Assembly (NCBI GenBank): GCA_033283165.1
Contig: JAWMQL010000002.1
Coordinates: forward strand, 248,001 to 312,000
From: JAWMQL01 sp033283165
GTDB taxonomy: Bacteria > Pseudomonadota > Gammaproteobacteria > Pseudomonadales > Halieaceae
Reading direction: 5' to 3'
DNA: 64,000 nucleotides
Below the pieces are notes generated by a model. That model saw only the letters and a program-made list of their open reading frames with translations, made no database searches and was not told the DNA's origin. A program made the translations under genes and the position numbers. This document shows positions 50,439 to 60,028 of the stretch, one piece after another (positions within the stretch are counted from its first letter, which is position 1; the number at the start of each line of letters is the position of its first letter).

Positions 50439-51902
50439 TTGTCGCATACCCTCGTCGTAGTTAACCGAAAAAAAGATTGGGATGCCCGAAATCCGGGCGA
50501 GCTCGTGAGCTCTTTCCCGGACTACGTCACCGGGAATTATCCCGAGACCAGGACCCGCCCACGCATCATCAACCTGTGCCGTAGTTATCGTTACCTGTCC
50601 GAGGGTTACTACTGTTCGCTACTGGCAGAGGCGCGTGGCGACAAGGTCATTCCATCCGTACGAACCCTGAGCGAACTCGGGCGTCGCTCGCTCTACCGCA
50701 TCCACGTTGACGATATCGACGAGGTCCTGTTCAAGGCCCTGAATGAGCTCGGCACCGACCCGGAAGTCGAGGTGTTGAGTTTCTTCGGGCGTACCCGGGA
50801 CCCCAGGTTCGGGCCGCTGGCACGGAAACTGTTTGAAGCCTATCCCTGTCCCATCCTGGCGATCTCCCTGCGCCGTCGCAAACGCTGGGAGATCGCGAAA
50901 CTGCGGCCAATCTCACCCCGGCGACTGAACGAGGCAGAGATGGCTGATTTTTCCGAGGCCCTGATCCAGTTCAGTCGAAAGCTATGGCGCACGCCCAGCA
51001 AGCGCCGGGCGGCCCGCTATGACCTGGCGATTTTGTGCGATCCACAGGAATCCATGCCACCGTCGGATACGCGCGCCCTGAAGCGGTTCATTCGCGCCGG
51101 GCGCCAGCTGGGCATCAACTGTGAGCTGATTACCCAGCGAGACTACCTGCGGCTGGCGGAGTTCGACGGACTCTTTATCCGTGCTACCACCAGCATCGAT
51201 AACTTCACCTATCGCTTTGCCAAGAAGGCGGAGAGCGAGGGACTGACCACGATCGACGACAGCACGTCGATCCTGCGCTGCACCAACAAGATATACCTCG
51301 CTGACCTGTTTCGAACACACGGCGTCCCGTCCCCCAAAACCGTGGTGCTCTATAAGGACAGACACAGCCAGTTGCGGGAACTGGAGGCCAGCCTGGGGTT
51401 TCCCGTCGTGGTCAAGATACCCGATGGGGCCTTTTCCCGCGGGGTGGAAAAAGCCAGGGATTTTGGCGAGCTGGAATCCATCTGTAAACGCTTGTTTCGC
51501 CACTCTACCCTGCTTCTGGCCCAGGAGTTCCTGTACACGGATTTTGACTGGCGGGTGGGCATTCTGGACAACAAACTGCTGTACGCCTGCCGCTACTACA
51601 TGGTGAAGCATCACTGGCAGATCTACCGGCACGGCCGGCGCACCAGCTCCGGCGGGTTCGACACGCTGCCGGTGGAGGAACTGCCCCAGGCCGTGAGCGA
51701 GGCTGCGCTGCGCGCTACTGGCCCCATAGGTGACGGCTTTTATGGCGTGGACGTGAAAGAGAAGGACGACAAGGGCTACGTGATCGAGGTCAACGACAAC
51801 CCCAGCATCGAGAGCGGCATCGAGGATCGGTTCCTGGGGATGGAGCTCTACCGCAGTATCCTCGCGACCATGTTGGAGCGAATGGAAGCGCGCCGCAAGT
51901 AA
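50439..51902 (+). CDS. RimK-type ATP-grasp ligase with RLAN domain
   Basis: 487 residues from a TTG at 50439, chosen because AGGAG lies 6 bases upstream and the protein then begins (M)SHTLVVVNRKKDWDARNPG; the TTG at 50367 lacks spacing. Residues 1-200 match the RimK-like ATP-grasp N-terminal (RLAN) domain (PRIINLCRSYRYLSEGYYCS). The ATP-grasp core follows (DDSTSILRCTNKIYLADLFR, FPVVVKIPDGAFSRGVEKA, YGVDVKEKDDKGYVIEVNDN). Such enzymes form peptide bonds by carboxylate activation. Works most likely with the divergent GNAT-peptidase. Confidence 0.88.
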   Translation: MSHTLVVVNRKKDWDARNPGELVSSFPDYVTGNYPETRTRPRIINLCRSYRYLSEGYYCSLLAEARGDKVIPSVRTLSELGRRSLYRIHVDDIDEVLFKALNELGTDPEVEVLSFFGRTRDPRFGPLARKLFEAYPCPILAISLRRRKRWEIAKLRPISPRRLNEAEMADFSEALIQFSRKLWRTPSKRRAARYDLAILCDPQESMPPSDTRALKRFIRAGRQLGINCELITQRDYLRLAEFDGLFIRATTSIDNFTYRFAKKAESEGLTTIDDSTSILRCTNKIYLADLFRTHGVPSPKTVVLYKDRHSQLRELEASLGFPVVVKIPDGAFSRGVEKARDFGELESICKRLFRHSTLLLAQEFLYTDFDWRVGILDNKLLYACRYYMVKHHWQIYRHGRRTSSGGFDTLPVEELPQAVSEAALRATGPIGDGFYGVDVKEKDDKGYVIEVNDNPSIESGIEDRFLGMELYRSILATMLERMEARRK

Positions 51903-51907
51903 CCGGA

Positions 51908-52771
51908 TCAATCCAGCGCAGTTGCGCGCCAGTAGCGTTTCATTCGCCGCGTGAAGTCTGCCGTTTTCTCGGCGTATATCCGCTCACCAAGTCCGAGCGC
52001 CTGATGCCGCAGCCGTTGCTGCTCACCCTCCAGTCGCACCTGCAGCCTGCCGCTGTCCTTCACCGCGGGGACGAACTCCGCGGACCCCAGTTTCAATGCC
52101 AGCACGGCCAGGTCGTGGTCATCGCCCAGGTACTCGCCCAGGCGCTGGACCTCGTGGTAGCCGGCCCGCAGGGGAGCTGGCCAGACCGGCCGCAGGAGTT
52201 TCAGGTGATAGCCATGGTATTTCACCGATTTTCGCCAGGCGTGAAAATGGTCAGCGGTCGGATCCTGGCGGGCAATGCACATCCTCTCCCGGCCCTGCCG
52301 GTAGGTTTCCGCCAGCCCATCTCGAACCATTTCGAAACCCGTTTCGTCGATAGTCCAGTGCGCCGCGCGCTGCCGCCCTTGCGCCAGGCGCTGGTAGCAG
52401 GCTGACAGGACCTCCCGCGCGTCGTCACGCCAGGCGGCCGCGGATTCGTCACTGGTACCGGGCGCCAGCCCGGTCGCGCCCAATAACCGCGCCAGGGTCC
52501 GGTCAGACTGGTAGGCATCGCGCAAGGCGCCCAGCAGCCGGCCGGTGTCGCGGTACCAGTGGTCCTCAACGCGGAAGGCGTCTCCCAGGGGTTCGCGCAC
52601 CAGGCGCAACAGGCCGCGCAGTTTCTTGCCGCGTTTTCGCACCTGGTGGACCGCGGTTTCAGGCGGCAGCGAGGTATCCTCGATTTCGGCCAGGGCGCGG
52701 TCAATCTGCTCCACAGCGATCCGACGTGGCTCATCCGCGAGGGATGCGCCGATCTTCAGGGCAAAGGGCAT
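51908..52771 (-). CDS. CHAD-domain protein
   Basis: 287 residues, all helical and rich in conserved histidine and basic residues: VHQVRKRGKKLRGLLRLVRE, FHAWRKSVKYHGYHLKLLRP, LGEYLGDDHDLAVLAL. CHAD domains bind polyphosphate. A CYTH-domain gene, the usual partner in fusions with CHAD, is two genes upstream on the same strand, so the two may act in polyphosphate metabolism here too. Confidence 0.88.
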   Translation of the reverse strand: MPFALKIGASLADEPRRIAVEQIDRALAEIEDTSLPPETAVHQVRKRGKKLRGLLRLVREPLGDAFRVEDHWYRDTGRLLGALRDAYQSDRTLARLLGATGLAPGTSDESAAAWRDDAREVLSACYQRLAQGRQRAAHWTIDETGFEMVRDGLAETYRQGRERMCIARQDPTADHFHAWRKSVKYHGYHLKLLRPVWPAPLRAGYHEVQRLGEYLGDDHDLAVLALKLGSAEFVPAVKDSGRLQVRLEGEQQRLRHQALGLGERIYAEKTADFTRRMKRYWRATALD

Positions 52772-52833
52772 GGGCGGGGAACGGTCACGGCAGGGCGGGA
52801 ACTATAACGACACCACGGCAAATCAGCGCGGTT

Positions 52834-53832
52834 TCAGGCCGCAACCCAACTGGGATAGGGCAATTTCTTGCTCCACAAAAACTCCGCGTTGAACAACTTG
52901 CTGCGGTAGCGCTCACCACCATCACAGAGCACGGTGACAATGGTCTTACCCGGCCCCAACTCCCTGGCCATGTGCACCGCCCCGGCAACGTTGAGTCCGG
53001 AGGAACCGCCCAGGCACAGGCCCTCCTCTTTCAGCAGATCATAGACATAGGGCAGCAACTCGTCGTCATCCACCTGACATGCAAAGTCGATCCCGGTCCC
53101 CTGCAGATTACCGGGCACAAACGTCACGCCCACCCCTTCGACGATAGAGGAACCCGCCTGCCGCAACTCCCCACTGGTCACGTAACTGTACAGGCTGGAA
53201 CCCATGGGATCGACCAGCCCGATCTTGACTTCGGGCTTGCGCTCCCGCAGTGCCCGCGCCACCCCGGTGAGGGTGCCGCCGGTACCCACCGCGCAGATGA
53301 AGGCGTCCACCTTGCCGTTGGTCTGTTGCCAGATCTCCTGGCCGGTGGTTTCACAATGGATCTCCGCGTTGGCGGGATTGTCAAACTGGCGTGCCCAGAT
53401 GGCACCGTTGGGTTCCTCCGCGGCACGGCCCCTGGCCACTCTTTCCGCTGTATGGATATAGTGCCGGGGACTGCTGTAGGTGGCATTGGGCACCAGCAGA
53501 AGCTCCGCTCCCAACATCTCCAGTTGATCGATTTTCTCCTTGCTGGCGTTTTGCGGCATAACCACCACTGTTTCGTAGCCCAGGGCGTTGGCGACAATGG
53601 TCAGGCCGATACCGGTGTTGCCGGCGGTACCCTCCACAACCACGCCCCCCGGTCGCAGTTCTCCCGCCGCTTCTGCCGCCCGGATAATACCCAGTGCGGT
53701 GCGGTCCTTGACGGAACCGCCCGGATTCATGAACTCCGCCTTGCCATAGATGTCACAGCCGGTGAGTTCAGAGACCTTGCGCAGGTGCAATAACGGCGTG
53801 TTGCCGATAATCTGTGGCAGGTGGCTTTTCAT
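52834..53832 (-). CDS. Cysteine synthase A-type PLP enzyme
   Basis: 332 residues. PLP lysine in NPGGSVKDRTALG (Lys42), phosphate loop VEGTAGNTGIGLTIVANALG, and GTGGTLTGVARALRERKP are those of O-acetylserine sulfhydrylase or cystathionine beta-synthase-like enzymes. The EGTAGNTGIG form (not ETSGNTGIG) is seen in a CysK subgroup often called cysteine synthase A. It makes cysteine from an activated serine and sulfide. It separates the CHAD and CYTH genes in a five-gene same-strand run. Confidence 0.88.
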   Translation of the reverse strand: MKSHLPQIIGNTPLLHLRKVSELTGCDIYGKAEFMNPGGSVKDRTALGIIRAAEAAGELRPGGVVVEGTAGNTGIGLTIVANALGYETVVVMPQNASKEKIDQLEMLGAELLLVPNATYSSPRHYIHTAERVARGRAAEEPNGAIWARQFDNPANAEIHCETTGQEIWQQTNGKVDAFICAVGTGGTLTGVARALRERKPEVKIGLVDPMGSSLYSYVTSGELRQAGSSIVEGVGVTFVPGNLQGTGIDFACQVDDDELLPYVYDLLKEEGLCLGGSSGLNVAGAVHMARELGPGKTIVTVLCDGGERYRSKLFNAEFLWSKKLPYPSWVAA

Positions 53833-53856
53833 GCGGTAGACCCTCCGTCGTCAGGT

Positions 53857-54327
53857 TCAGGCATCGCTCCACCGGGAAAACGGGTGGGTAGCGAGACTGG
53901 CGTTGTAATAGCGCGGGTCCCCGGTGACCTCGTCACCCACCCAGGGCGGCAGTGGAACCGGCTGGTGCTCGTCATCGAGTTCCACCTCCGCCAGCACCAG
54001 GCCCGCATTCTCGCCCAGGAACTCGTCGATCTCCCAGGTCAGGCCCCGGTGTTCCACCCGGTGACGGAATTTTTCAATCAGCGGTGGGAGGCAGTACCGG
54101 TCGAGCAACTCCTGGGCATCCGCCAGGGGAATGGCGTATTCATACTCGTCACGGGCGGCGCCGACCGTCGGTCCCTTGATGGTCAACCAGGCGTCGGGGT
54201 CGGCGACCCGGACCCGCACGGTCGTACCGTCACCGCGACTGAGGTAGCCCTGTCGCAGGTGTCTGCCGGGCGCGCCGCGCCAGTCGTCATTCCGCAGCAG
54301 GAATTTGCGTTCTATCTCCCGCCCCAT
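53857..54327 (-). CDS. CYTH-domain protein, probable inorganic triphosphatase
   Basis: 156 residues. The ExExK signature EIERKFLL is at the N-terminus, followed by LRQGYLSRGDGTTVRVRVAD, LTIKGPTVGAARDEYEYAI, and EIDEFLGENAGLVLAEVELD, the alternating basic and acidic strands of the triphosphate tunnel. CYTH proteins of this short size hydrolyse triphosphate to phosphate and pyrophosphate. The nearby CHAD gene is in keeping. Confidence 0.9.
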   Translation of the reverse strand: MGREIERKFLLRNDDWRGAPGRHLRQGYLSRGDGTTVRVRVADPDAWLTIKGPTVGAARDEYEYAIPLADAQELLDRYCLPPLIEKFRHRVEHRGLTWEIDEFLGENAGLVLAEVELDDEHQPVPLPPWVGDEVTGDPRYYNASLATHPFSRWSDA

Positions 54328-54336
54328 GTTCCGCGC

Positions 54337-55158
54337 TCACCTTGCGCTGGCAGCGCCAGTCGTCAGAAATTCCGCCACGTCCCGCCACCAATCCGCGGCG
54401 GGATCGAAATCCAGGGTGTTGTGCCCGGCACCGGCCTGCTCGCGCAGCCACTTCGGCCCCTGGTAGCTGTCGTAGAGCTTGCGGCCGAGCGCCGCGGGCA
54501 CAATCTCGTCCCTGCCCGCGATCAGGAAGGCCACCGGACCGGCATACCGGCTGAGGGCCTCCAGCGAATTGTAGCGCTCGCTGAGCAGGGCCCGCACGGG
54601 CAACATGCCGTAGTGCTCCGCGGCGACATCCGCCAGGCTGGTGAAGGGGGTGACCAGCAACAGGCCAGCTATCCTGGCCGGCATGGTACCGGCGATATAG
54701 GCTGCCACACCGCTGCCCAGGGACTCGCCCACCAGATAGAGCGGCCCCGGAGCTTGCGCAAGCAATGCCTCGACGGCGTCCGTGGCGGCACTCTTGATGG
54801 TGGACTCGGACGGTTCGCCCGGACGGGCGCCGTAGCCGGGGTACTCGAACAAGTAGACCTGCCAGTCAGGCACCAGGGCGAGGAAACCGGCGGCGAAGTA
54901 TTGCCGGTACAGCGCATGACCGGCATTGCCATGAAACACCACGACCCGTCGGGACACGTCGCCTACGGGATCCGTGCGCCAGCCGATAAGGCGGCCATCG
55001 TCATCCCGCCAGTCCAGCAGACCGATACCGGTGGCGGCCCTCAGCAGGGACTCTTCCGGTGCGGCCTCGGGATAATAGATCAGTTGGCGCTGCAGCGCTG
55101 TTAACACGAATAGCCCTCCCATGACGGCGACCAGGACGCCGGCGGCCTGTCCTCTCAT
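54337..55158 (-). CDS. Alpha/beta hydrolase, membrane-anchored
   Basis: 273 residues; ATG overlaps the kinase-ATPase stop by 4 bases, so the longer frame to 55203 is rejected. An N-terminal anchor (QAAGVLVAVMGGLFVLTAL) precedes an alpha/beta hydrolase of the FrsA/BAAT-like BEM46 type: VVVFHGNAGHALYRQYF, nucleophile in LVGESLGSGVAAYI, acid in LIAGRDEIVP, His in GAGHNTLDF. Substrate unknown. Confidence 0.85.
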   Translation of the reverse strand: MRGQAAGVLVAVMGGLFVLTALQRQLIYYPEAAPEESLLRAATGIGLLDWRDDDGRLIGWRTDPVGDVSRRVVVFHGNAGHALYRQYFAAGFLALVPDWQVYLFEYPGYGARPGEPSESTIKSAATDAVEALLAQAPGPLYLVGESLGSGVAAYIAGTMPARIAGLLLVTPFTSLADVAAEHYGMLPVRALLSERYNSLEALSRYAGPVAFLIAGRDEIVPAALGRKLYDSYQGPKWLREQAGAGHNTLDFDPAADWWRDVAEFLTTGAASAR

Positions 55159-56717
55159 GCCAACCGTTGGCGCAAGGCGTCCCAAAGCTCGGCGGTGTCC
55201 CATTCCGAATCGACCTTCACCACGCTGTCCAATTCCTCATCGGCTGGCGGCTCGAGCTGTTCTCTTTGCCGCTCCATCACCGCGACGTCTGCTTCGGAGG
55301 CATCAGTCCAGCCCTGCTCGCGTGCCACCAGCCTCCGCCTGATCTCGTCCTGGCCGGCACTACAATGCAGTATAGCGAAGGGCGTGTTGAGCCGCCGCGC
55401 CAGGTGACGGAAGTCGTCGCGCACCTGCCGGTGCAGGAAGGTGCCATCCACGATGACCGGGAATCCACCGTCGAGGATGACCGCCGCCAGTTCCGCCAGG
55501 CGCCGGAAGGTCCTGTCCGACATCTCGCTGGAGTACAGTGCTGCCTGGTCCCGGGGCCGGCTGCGATCTTCCGGCGCCAACCCGAACAGCCGCTTGCGCT
55601 CCACGTCCGAGCGGATCTGCACCGCGCCGCTGGCCTCCACCAGCTTGCCAGCCACCGTGGACTTGCCGCTGCCGGAAAGGCCATGGGTAATGGCGAGAAA
55701 GCGATCGCGCGGCTGGCAGTATCCCCAGGCCAGGTCCAGGTACCGGCGCAATTCGCGGTAGGGTTCCGTGGCTGCCAGGTCCGGATAATCCGGGGGATGC
55801 TGCAGGATGTTCACCTTGGCCCGCACCAGGGCGTAGTAACTCCGGTACAGATCCAGCAGGGCGAGCCCGGCGAAGTCCCCACGGTATTCCAGGTAATTGC
55901 TGAGCAGGCGGTAGGATTCGGCCGGATGCCCGCGGGCGTTGAGATCCATGTCCAGCAGCGCGATCTCGGCAATACTGTCGACAATCCGGAAGTCCGCGTT
56001 GAATTCGATGCAGTCGAACAGGCGCACCGCACCGTCGATGATCGCCATGTTGCCCAGGTGATCATCCCCGTGCCCATCGATGACCCAACCATCGCGCACC
56101 CGCTGTTGCATCCGTGGCAGGAGCTCTCGGTACCGGGTCCGGGTCCAGTCCTCGATCACCTGGAGGTGGCGCCGTTCCGGATCACCCAGCGGGTACCGCC
56201 GCAGTTGGGAAAAATTCTGCTCCAGGGCTGCCGCCAGCGCCGCCGGTGTGCCGGCCTCGGTGCCCGATGGGTCGGGATAGCAGCGCGGAAGGACGCCGTG
56301 CAGACGGGCCAGTTCACGCCCGATCGAACGCAGCAGATGCTGGTCCAGTTCACCCCGGGCCGCGATATTATCCAGCAGCTGCGACTCGTCGAAGCGGCGC
56401 ATCTGTACCGCGTAATCGATGGGGGTGCCAGTCCCACCCACGACCGGACCGTCGGGACCCTCGGTGACCGGGACCACGGCCAGGTACAGCTCGGGTGAGA
56501 AGCGCCGGTTGAGGCGCAACTCCTCCTCGCAGAAGTGCCGGCGCAACTCCAGGGTGGAAAAATCGAGGAAGCCGAAATCGACCGGCTTTTTCAGCTTGTA
56601 GGCGTAGTCGCCGCACAGGATGACCCACGAGATATGCGTTTCCCGCAGCGCGAAGTCGCCGGTGGCATGTGCGAAAGCCTCGTTCCGACATAACTTCTCG
56701 ATGCTCGTCCTGTCCAT
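55155..56717 (-). CDS. Bifunctional kinase-like (APH) / P-loop ATPase protein
   Basis: 520 residues from ATG 56717 with AGAGG 7 bases upstream. Residues 1-330 are an aminoglycoside-phosphotransferase-like domain with catalytic VIDGHGDDHLGNMAIIDG, and LFDCIEFNADFRIVDSIAEI. Residues 340-515 are a P-loop kinase with GLSGSGKSTVAGKL and a lid region. This fusion is widespread in proteobacteria and not known to give drug resistance; its substrate is unknown. First gene of the same-strand run ending with CHAD. Confidence 0.87.
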   Translation of the reverse strand: MDRTSIEKLCRNEAFAHATGDFALRETHISWVILCGDYAYKLKKPVDFGFLDFSTLELRRHFCEEELRLNRRFSPELYLAVVPVTEGPDGPVVGGTGTPIDYAVQMRRFDESQLLDNIAARGELDQHLLRSIGRELARLHGVLPRCYPDPSGTEAGTPAALAAALEQNFSQLRRYPLGDPERRHLQVIEDWTRTRYRELLPRMQQRVRDGWVIDGHGDDHLGNMAIIDGAVRLFDCIEFNADFRIVDSIAEIALLDMDLNARGHPAESYRLLSNYLEYRGDFAGLALLDLYRSYYALVRAKVNILQHPPDYPDLAATEPYRELRRYLDLAWGYCQPRDRFLAITHGLSGSGKSTVAGKLVEASGAVQIRSDVERKRLFGLAPEDRSRPRDQAALYSSEMSDRTFRRLAELAAVILDGGFPVIVDGTFLHRQVRDDFRHLARRLNTPFAILHCSAGQDEIRRRLVAREQGWTDASEADVAVMERQREQLEPPADEELDSVVKVDSEWDTAELWDALRQRLA

Positions 56718-56847
56718 GCAGTGCCTCTTCACTCCCGGCCTACCCTTGCAGCCGGTGCGCTCGCCCCATTGCGTGTGTTACTCTACTGCCTTATCGAGTC
56801 GTCTGCCGAAAAACTATTCTCCTCTGGCACCTTCTTCCCGGTCACTG

Positions 56848-58329
56848 ATGATTGATAATTCCTCAAGACGAGACCTGGCGCTGGTGGTGGGCGCCAGTGG
56901 CTACATAGGGTCCAACCTTGTTCCCCGCCTGCTCGACCGAGGCTACCGGATACGGGCGGTGTCCCGCAACAGCGCGGTTCTGGAAGCCAGGGCGTGGCCG
57001 GGGGTGGAGTGTCACAACGCCGACGCACTGGACCCGACCTCGCTGGAACGCGTACTGCCGGGGGTGGATGTCGCCTGGTATCTGGTGCGCACGCAGGAAT
57101 CAAGCCCGCAGAGCGCTGAACGGGACCGCCGCGCCGCAGTGAACTTTCGCGATGCCGCCGCGCGTTACGGGGTGCGACGAATCGTCTACCTCAGCTGTCT
57201 CGCTCCAACCGACAGTCAGTGCCCTCACTTACAATTGCAACGCGAGATAGCGCAAATACTGCGGGAGGGAGAGGTTCCCGCTACCGAAATCCGGTCCGGC
57301 ATGGTGGTCGGTGCAGGCTCGGCTTTCCTGGATATGACCCGGGATGTGGTCAACCGCCTTCCCCTGGCGGTCGCGCCGCGCTGGGCACAGTCCAGGTCTT
57401 TCCCGATCGCGCTGGAGGACTTGCTGACGTACCTGGTTGAGGTGGTGAACCGGCCTGCCGCCGCTGGCAAGGTGTATGACGCCACCGGACCCGATTTCCT
57501 CAGCTTTGCCAGTATTTTGCGCCGTTTCGGTCGTATGCTGGGACGCGAGCCTGCCATCATTCCCGTTCCCGTCTCGATACCGTGGCTGTCTTCCCGCTGG
57601 TTGGACCTGGTCAGCTCGGTGCCTTCTCATATTGCGCAGACATTCATTGCCGGCCTGGCTCGGGACCTGCCCGGCGATGACGATCGCCTGCAGAAACTGA
57701 TACCGATTCCGCTCAGGAACCTCGAACCATCTATCGAACTCGCTCTGGCCACCGAGCGGGAGGGCGATCTGCCTGCACACTGGGCAGAGAAATCGATACC
57801 CTGTAAGGATTTTCGACCACCCTACGCCTCGTATGCCAAGAAGCTCACTGATGCCGCTACGACTACCGCCAGTGCGGCGGCACTGTGGCAGGCAATTTGC
57901 AGTTTCGGCGCTGACAACGACTATTTCTCCTACCGATTTTTCTGGTGGTTCAGGGGCGCCGCTGACTGGCTTCTCGGCGGGCCCAGCTTCCGAAGGCCCC
58001 GGCGGGATCCAGCGTGGTTGCGCCTCGGCGATGTGGTGGACGCCTGGCGGGTGATCGACCTGCAACCCGGCCGTAAACTCACCCTGTTACTGGAGATGAG
58101 ACTTCCGGGAGCCGGAGTGCTGGAGTTCGAACTGATCGATCGAGGGGCGGACCGGGAAGTGCGCGCGACGGCCCATTTTCAACCTGCCGGAGCGTGGGGC
58201 ATGCTGTACTGGTTTCCACTGATACCCTTTCACCACCTGGTATTCCGCGGCATGACAAGGGAAATCGTGCGCCGGGCTGTGGAGATCGACCGCTATAAAG
58301 CCGGAAGCACCTGCCCGGAGAGCGGATAA
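56848..58329 (+). CDS. SDR-family protein with DUF2867 domain
   Basis: 493 residues from ATG 56848 (no clear ribosome site). An extended SDR / NmrA-like Rossmann domain covers 1-300 (LVVGASGYIGSNLVPRLLDR, VDVAWYLVRTQ, RIVYLSCLAP), and the last 170 residues are DUF2867 (FSYRFFWWFRGAADWLLGGP, AWRVIDLQPGRKLTLLLEMR, YWFPLIPFHHLVFRGM). Homologues are annotated as NAD(P)-dependent oxidoreductases with no known substrate. Convergent with the GltD-like gene. Confidence 0.85.
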   Translation: MIDNSSRRDLALVVGASGYIGSNLVPRLLDRGYRIRAVSRNSAVLEARAWPGVECHNADALDPTSLERVLPGVDVAWYLVRTQESSPQSAERDRRAAVNFRDAAARYGVRRIVYLSCLAPTDSQCPHLQLQREIAQILREGEVPATEIRSGMVVGAGSAFLDMTRDVVNRLPLAVAPRWAQSRSFPIALEDLLTYLVEVVNRPAAAGKVYDATGPDFLSFASILRRFGRMLGREPAIIPVPVSIPWLSSRWLDLVSSVPSHIAQTFIAGLARDLPGDDDRLQKLIPIPLRNLEPSIELALATEREGDLPAHWAEKSIPCKDFRPPYASYAKKLTDAATTTASAAALWQAICSFGADNDYFSYRFFWWFRGAADWLLGGPSFRRPRRDPAWLRLGDVVDAWRVIDLQPGRKLTLLLEMRLPGAGVLEFELIDRGADREVRATAHFQPAGAWGMLYWFPLIPFHHLVFRGMTREIVRRAVEIDRYKAGSTCPESG

Positions 58330-58354
58330 ATACCAGCGTCTGTTCCGGGAAAGC

Positions 58355-60025
58355 TTACCCGGGCGCCTCACTGATATATCCGGTGGGGCATAGCTCGATA
58401 CACTTGCCACAGCCGGAACACTCATCGGTACTGAAGGCGAAATACTGGCCGGGGCGCGGTGATTCCAGCCGGGTAAAACCGTTGCCGCCACAGTACATCC
58501 AGCACAAGCCGCAGCCATTGCAAAGCCCGCAGGAAAGACAGCGCGAGATTTCATGCAGGAATTCTGTTTCAGTGATGGTCTGTGATTCTTCCACGGCTGC
58601 CCCGGAAAGTCGCTCTGCCACCGGCGTGACGGGGGGCGACAACCTGCCCGCCTCGGGGTAGTGATCGGGTTGTACGCTGGGCATGGCGACCGGCGGCGTG
58701 GTCGTCGTCTCCAGTTGGCGCAGTTTTGCATGGACCGCCTCGGCGGCCGCCCGCCCCTGGCCAATGGCATGACTTGCCAGGTCAAGCCCCGTCAGGTCAC
58801 CACCGCTGCAGATAATCACTTCGTCAATCGTTTGCTGTTCCCCGCTGGTGATTTCTTCCCGCTGCCTGGCCAGGCTGTCTAGCCCCAGCCAATCGGGCTG
58901 CTGGGAAACCGCGCTGATGAGTGACGAGGCTAGAATGGTCCGGGTCTCGCCCGTGACGGGCCGTACCTCGGATCGTCCCTGGCCATCCGTGCCCGTGACC
59001 TGCAGCCGCTGCACTCTTACCCCGGTAAGTGTGCCGGTGTCGCTGCGGATCAGTTCGACCGGCGTGGCAAGGAAAAGCGTATCGACACCCTCTTCCAGGG
59101 CCGCGTCGAACTCTGCCCGGATTGCCGGCATATCTTCCCGGCAGCGGCGGTAGACCAGGGTGACGGCAGCGCCGCTTCGCCTGGCGACACGGGCCGCGTC
59201 GATCGCGGTATTACCGCCGCCGATAACGACCACGTGGTCACCGAGGGTGGGCACGGTCCCGCTATTGGCCAGCTCCAGAAAGTTCACCCCGGTCCAGACC
59301 TGGTCCCCTACCTCTCCCGGAATTCCCAGGTGACGTCCCCGCTGCGCGCCGAAGCCCAGGAACAGGACGCGGTGGCGGGATTCCAGTTCCGCAATACTGA
59401 TATCGACGCCAACCCGCACCGGGGCGACCAATTTGACGCCCAAATGAAAGATTCGCTGCAGTTCCGCCTCGAGCACATCGGGTGGCAGGCGAAAATCCGG
59501 GACACCGAAACGAAGCATTCCTCCTGGCTCCGGGTGCCGCTCGTACACGGTAACCGGGTAACCACGCCGGCGCATCTGGTAGGCAAAGGACAAACCGGCC
59601 GGGCCTGCCCCGATCACCCCGATGGATTCCTCCCAGTCCGCAGCCTCTTCCACGGGGAGCGACCAGCCTTCCTCAATGGCCCTGTCACCCAGGTACCGCT
59701 CCAACTCGTTTACGGCGACCGCTCCTTCCCGCTGCCCCCGGTTGCACCCGGCCTCACAGGGATGCGGGCATATCCGCCCCATGGTCGCGGGAAACGGATT
59801 ACTGCTGACCAGCAGGCGCCAGGCTTCCTTGTAGGATTCACGCCTGCTTTCCTCGTCCTGTGGTCCCTGCGCAATTTGCGCGACCCAGTCCCGCACCGAG
59901 GTGCCACTGGGGCACATGACCCCACAAGGCGGAAGTTTTTCAGACCGCTCAGGCCGATAGGGCCTGAACTTGAAACCACTGTCACCCGCTGTGACTTCCC
60001 CGCTCTTTGTCTCTTTCTCGTCCAA
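58355..60025 (-). CDS. GltD-like Fe-S flavoprotein with C-terminal ferredoxin domain
   Basis: 556 residues. N-terminal cysteine cluster (PPCGVMCPSG, ICPHPCEAGCNRG) as in glutamate synthase small subunits, a first dinucleotide fold (IGVIGAGPAGLSFAYQMRRR) with GGMLRFGVPDFRLP, and a second (VVVIGGGNTAIDAARVARRS). The C-terminal 70 residues add two four-cysteine clusters (CLSCGLCNGCGLCWMYCGG and CSGCGKCIELCPTG) of the 2[4Fe-4S] type. It should move electrons between NAD(P)H and a partner. Three bases separate it from the cyclic-nucleotide-binding gene, and it is last in the operon. Confidence 0.88.
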   Translation of the reverse strand: MDEKETKSGEVTAGDSGFKFRPYRPERSEKLPPCGVMCPSGTSVRDWVAQIAQGPQDEESRRESYKEAWRLLVSSNPFPATMGRICPHPCEAGCNRGQREGAVAVNELERYLGDRAIEEGWSLPVEEAADWEESIGVIGAGPAGLSFAYQMRRRGYPVTVYERHPEPGGMLRFGVPDFRLPPDVLEAELQRIFHLGVKLVAPVRVGVDISIAELESRHRVLFLGFGAQRGRHLGIPGEVGDQVWTGVNFLELANSGTVPTLGDHVVVIGGGNTAIDAARVARRSGAAVTLVYRRCREDMPAIRAEFDAALEEGVDTLFLATPVELIRSDTGTLTGVRVQRLQVTGTDGQGRSEVRPVTGETRTILASSLISAVSQQPDWLGLDSLARQREEITSGEQQTIDEVIICSGGDLTGLDLASHAIGQGRAAAEAVHAKLRQLETTTTPPVAMPSVQPDHYPEAGRLSPPVTPVAERLSGAAVEESQTITETEFLHEISRCLSCGLCNGCGLCWMYCGGNGFTRLESPRPGQYFAFSTDECSGCGKCIELCPTGYISEAPG

Positions 60026-60028
60026 GGC

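Noticed and set aside
58336..58352. CCGGG/CCCGG stem between the convergent SDR and GltD-like genes as terminator
   Set aside because: Five-bp stem with a 7-base loop and no T tract on either strand.
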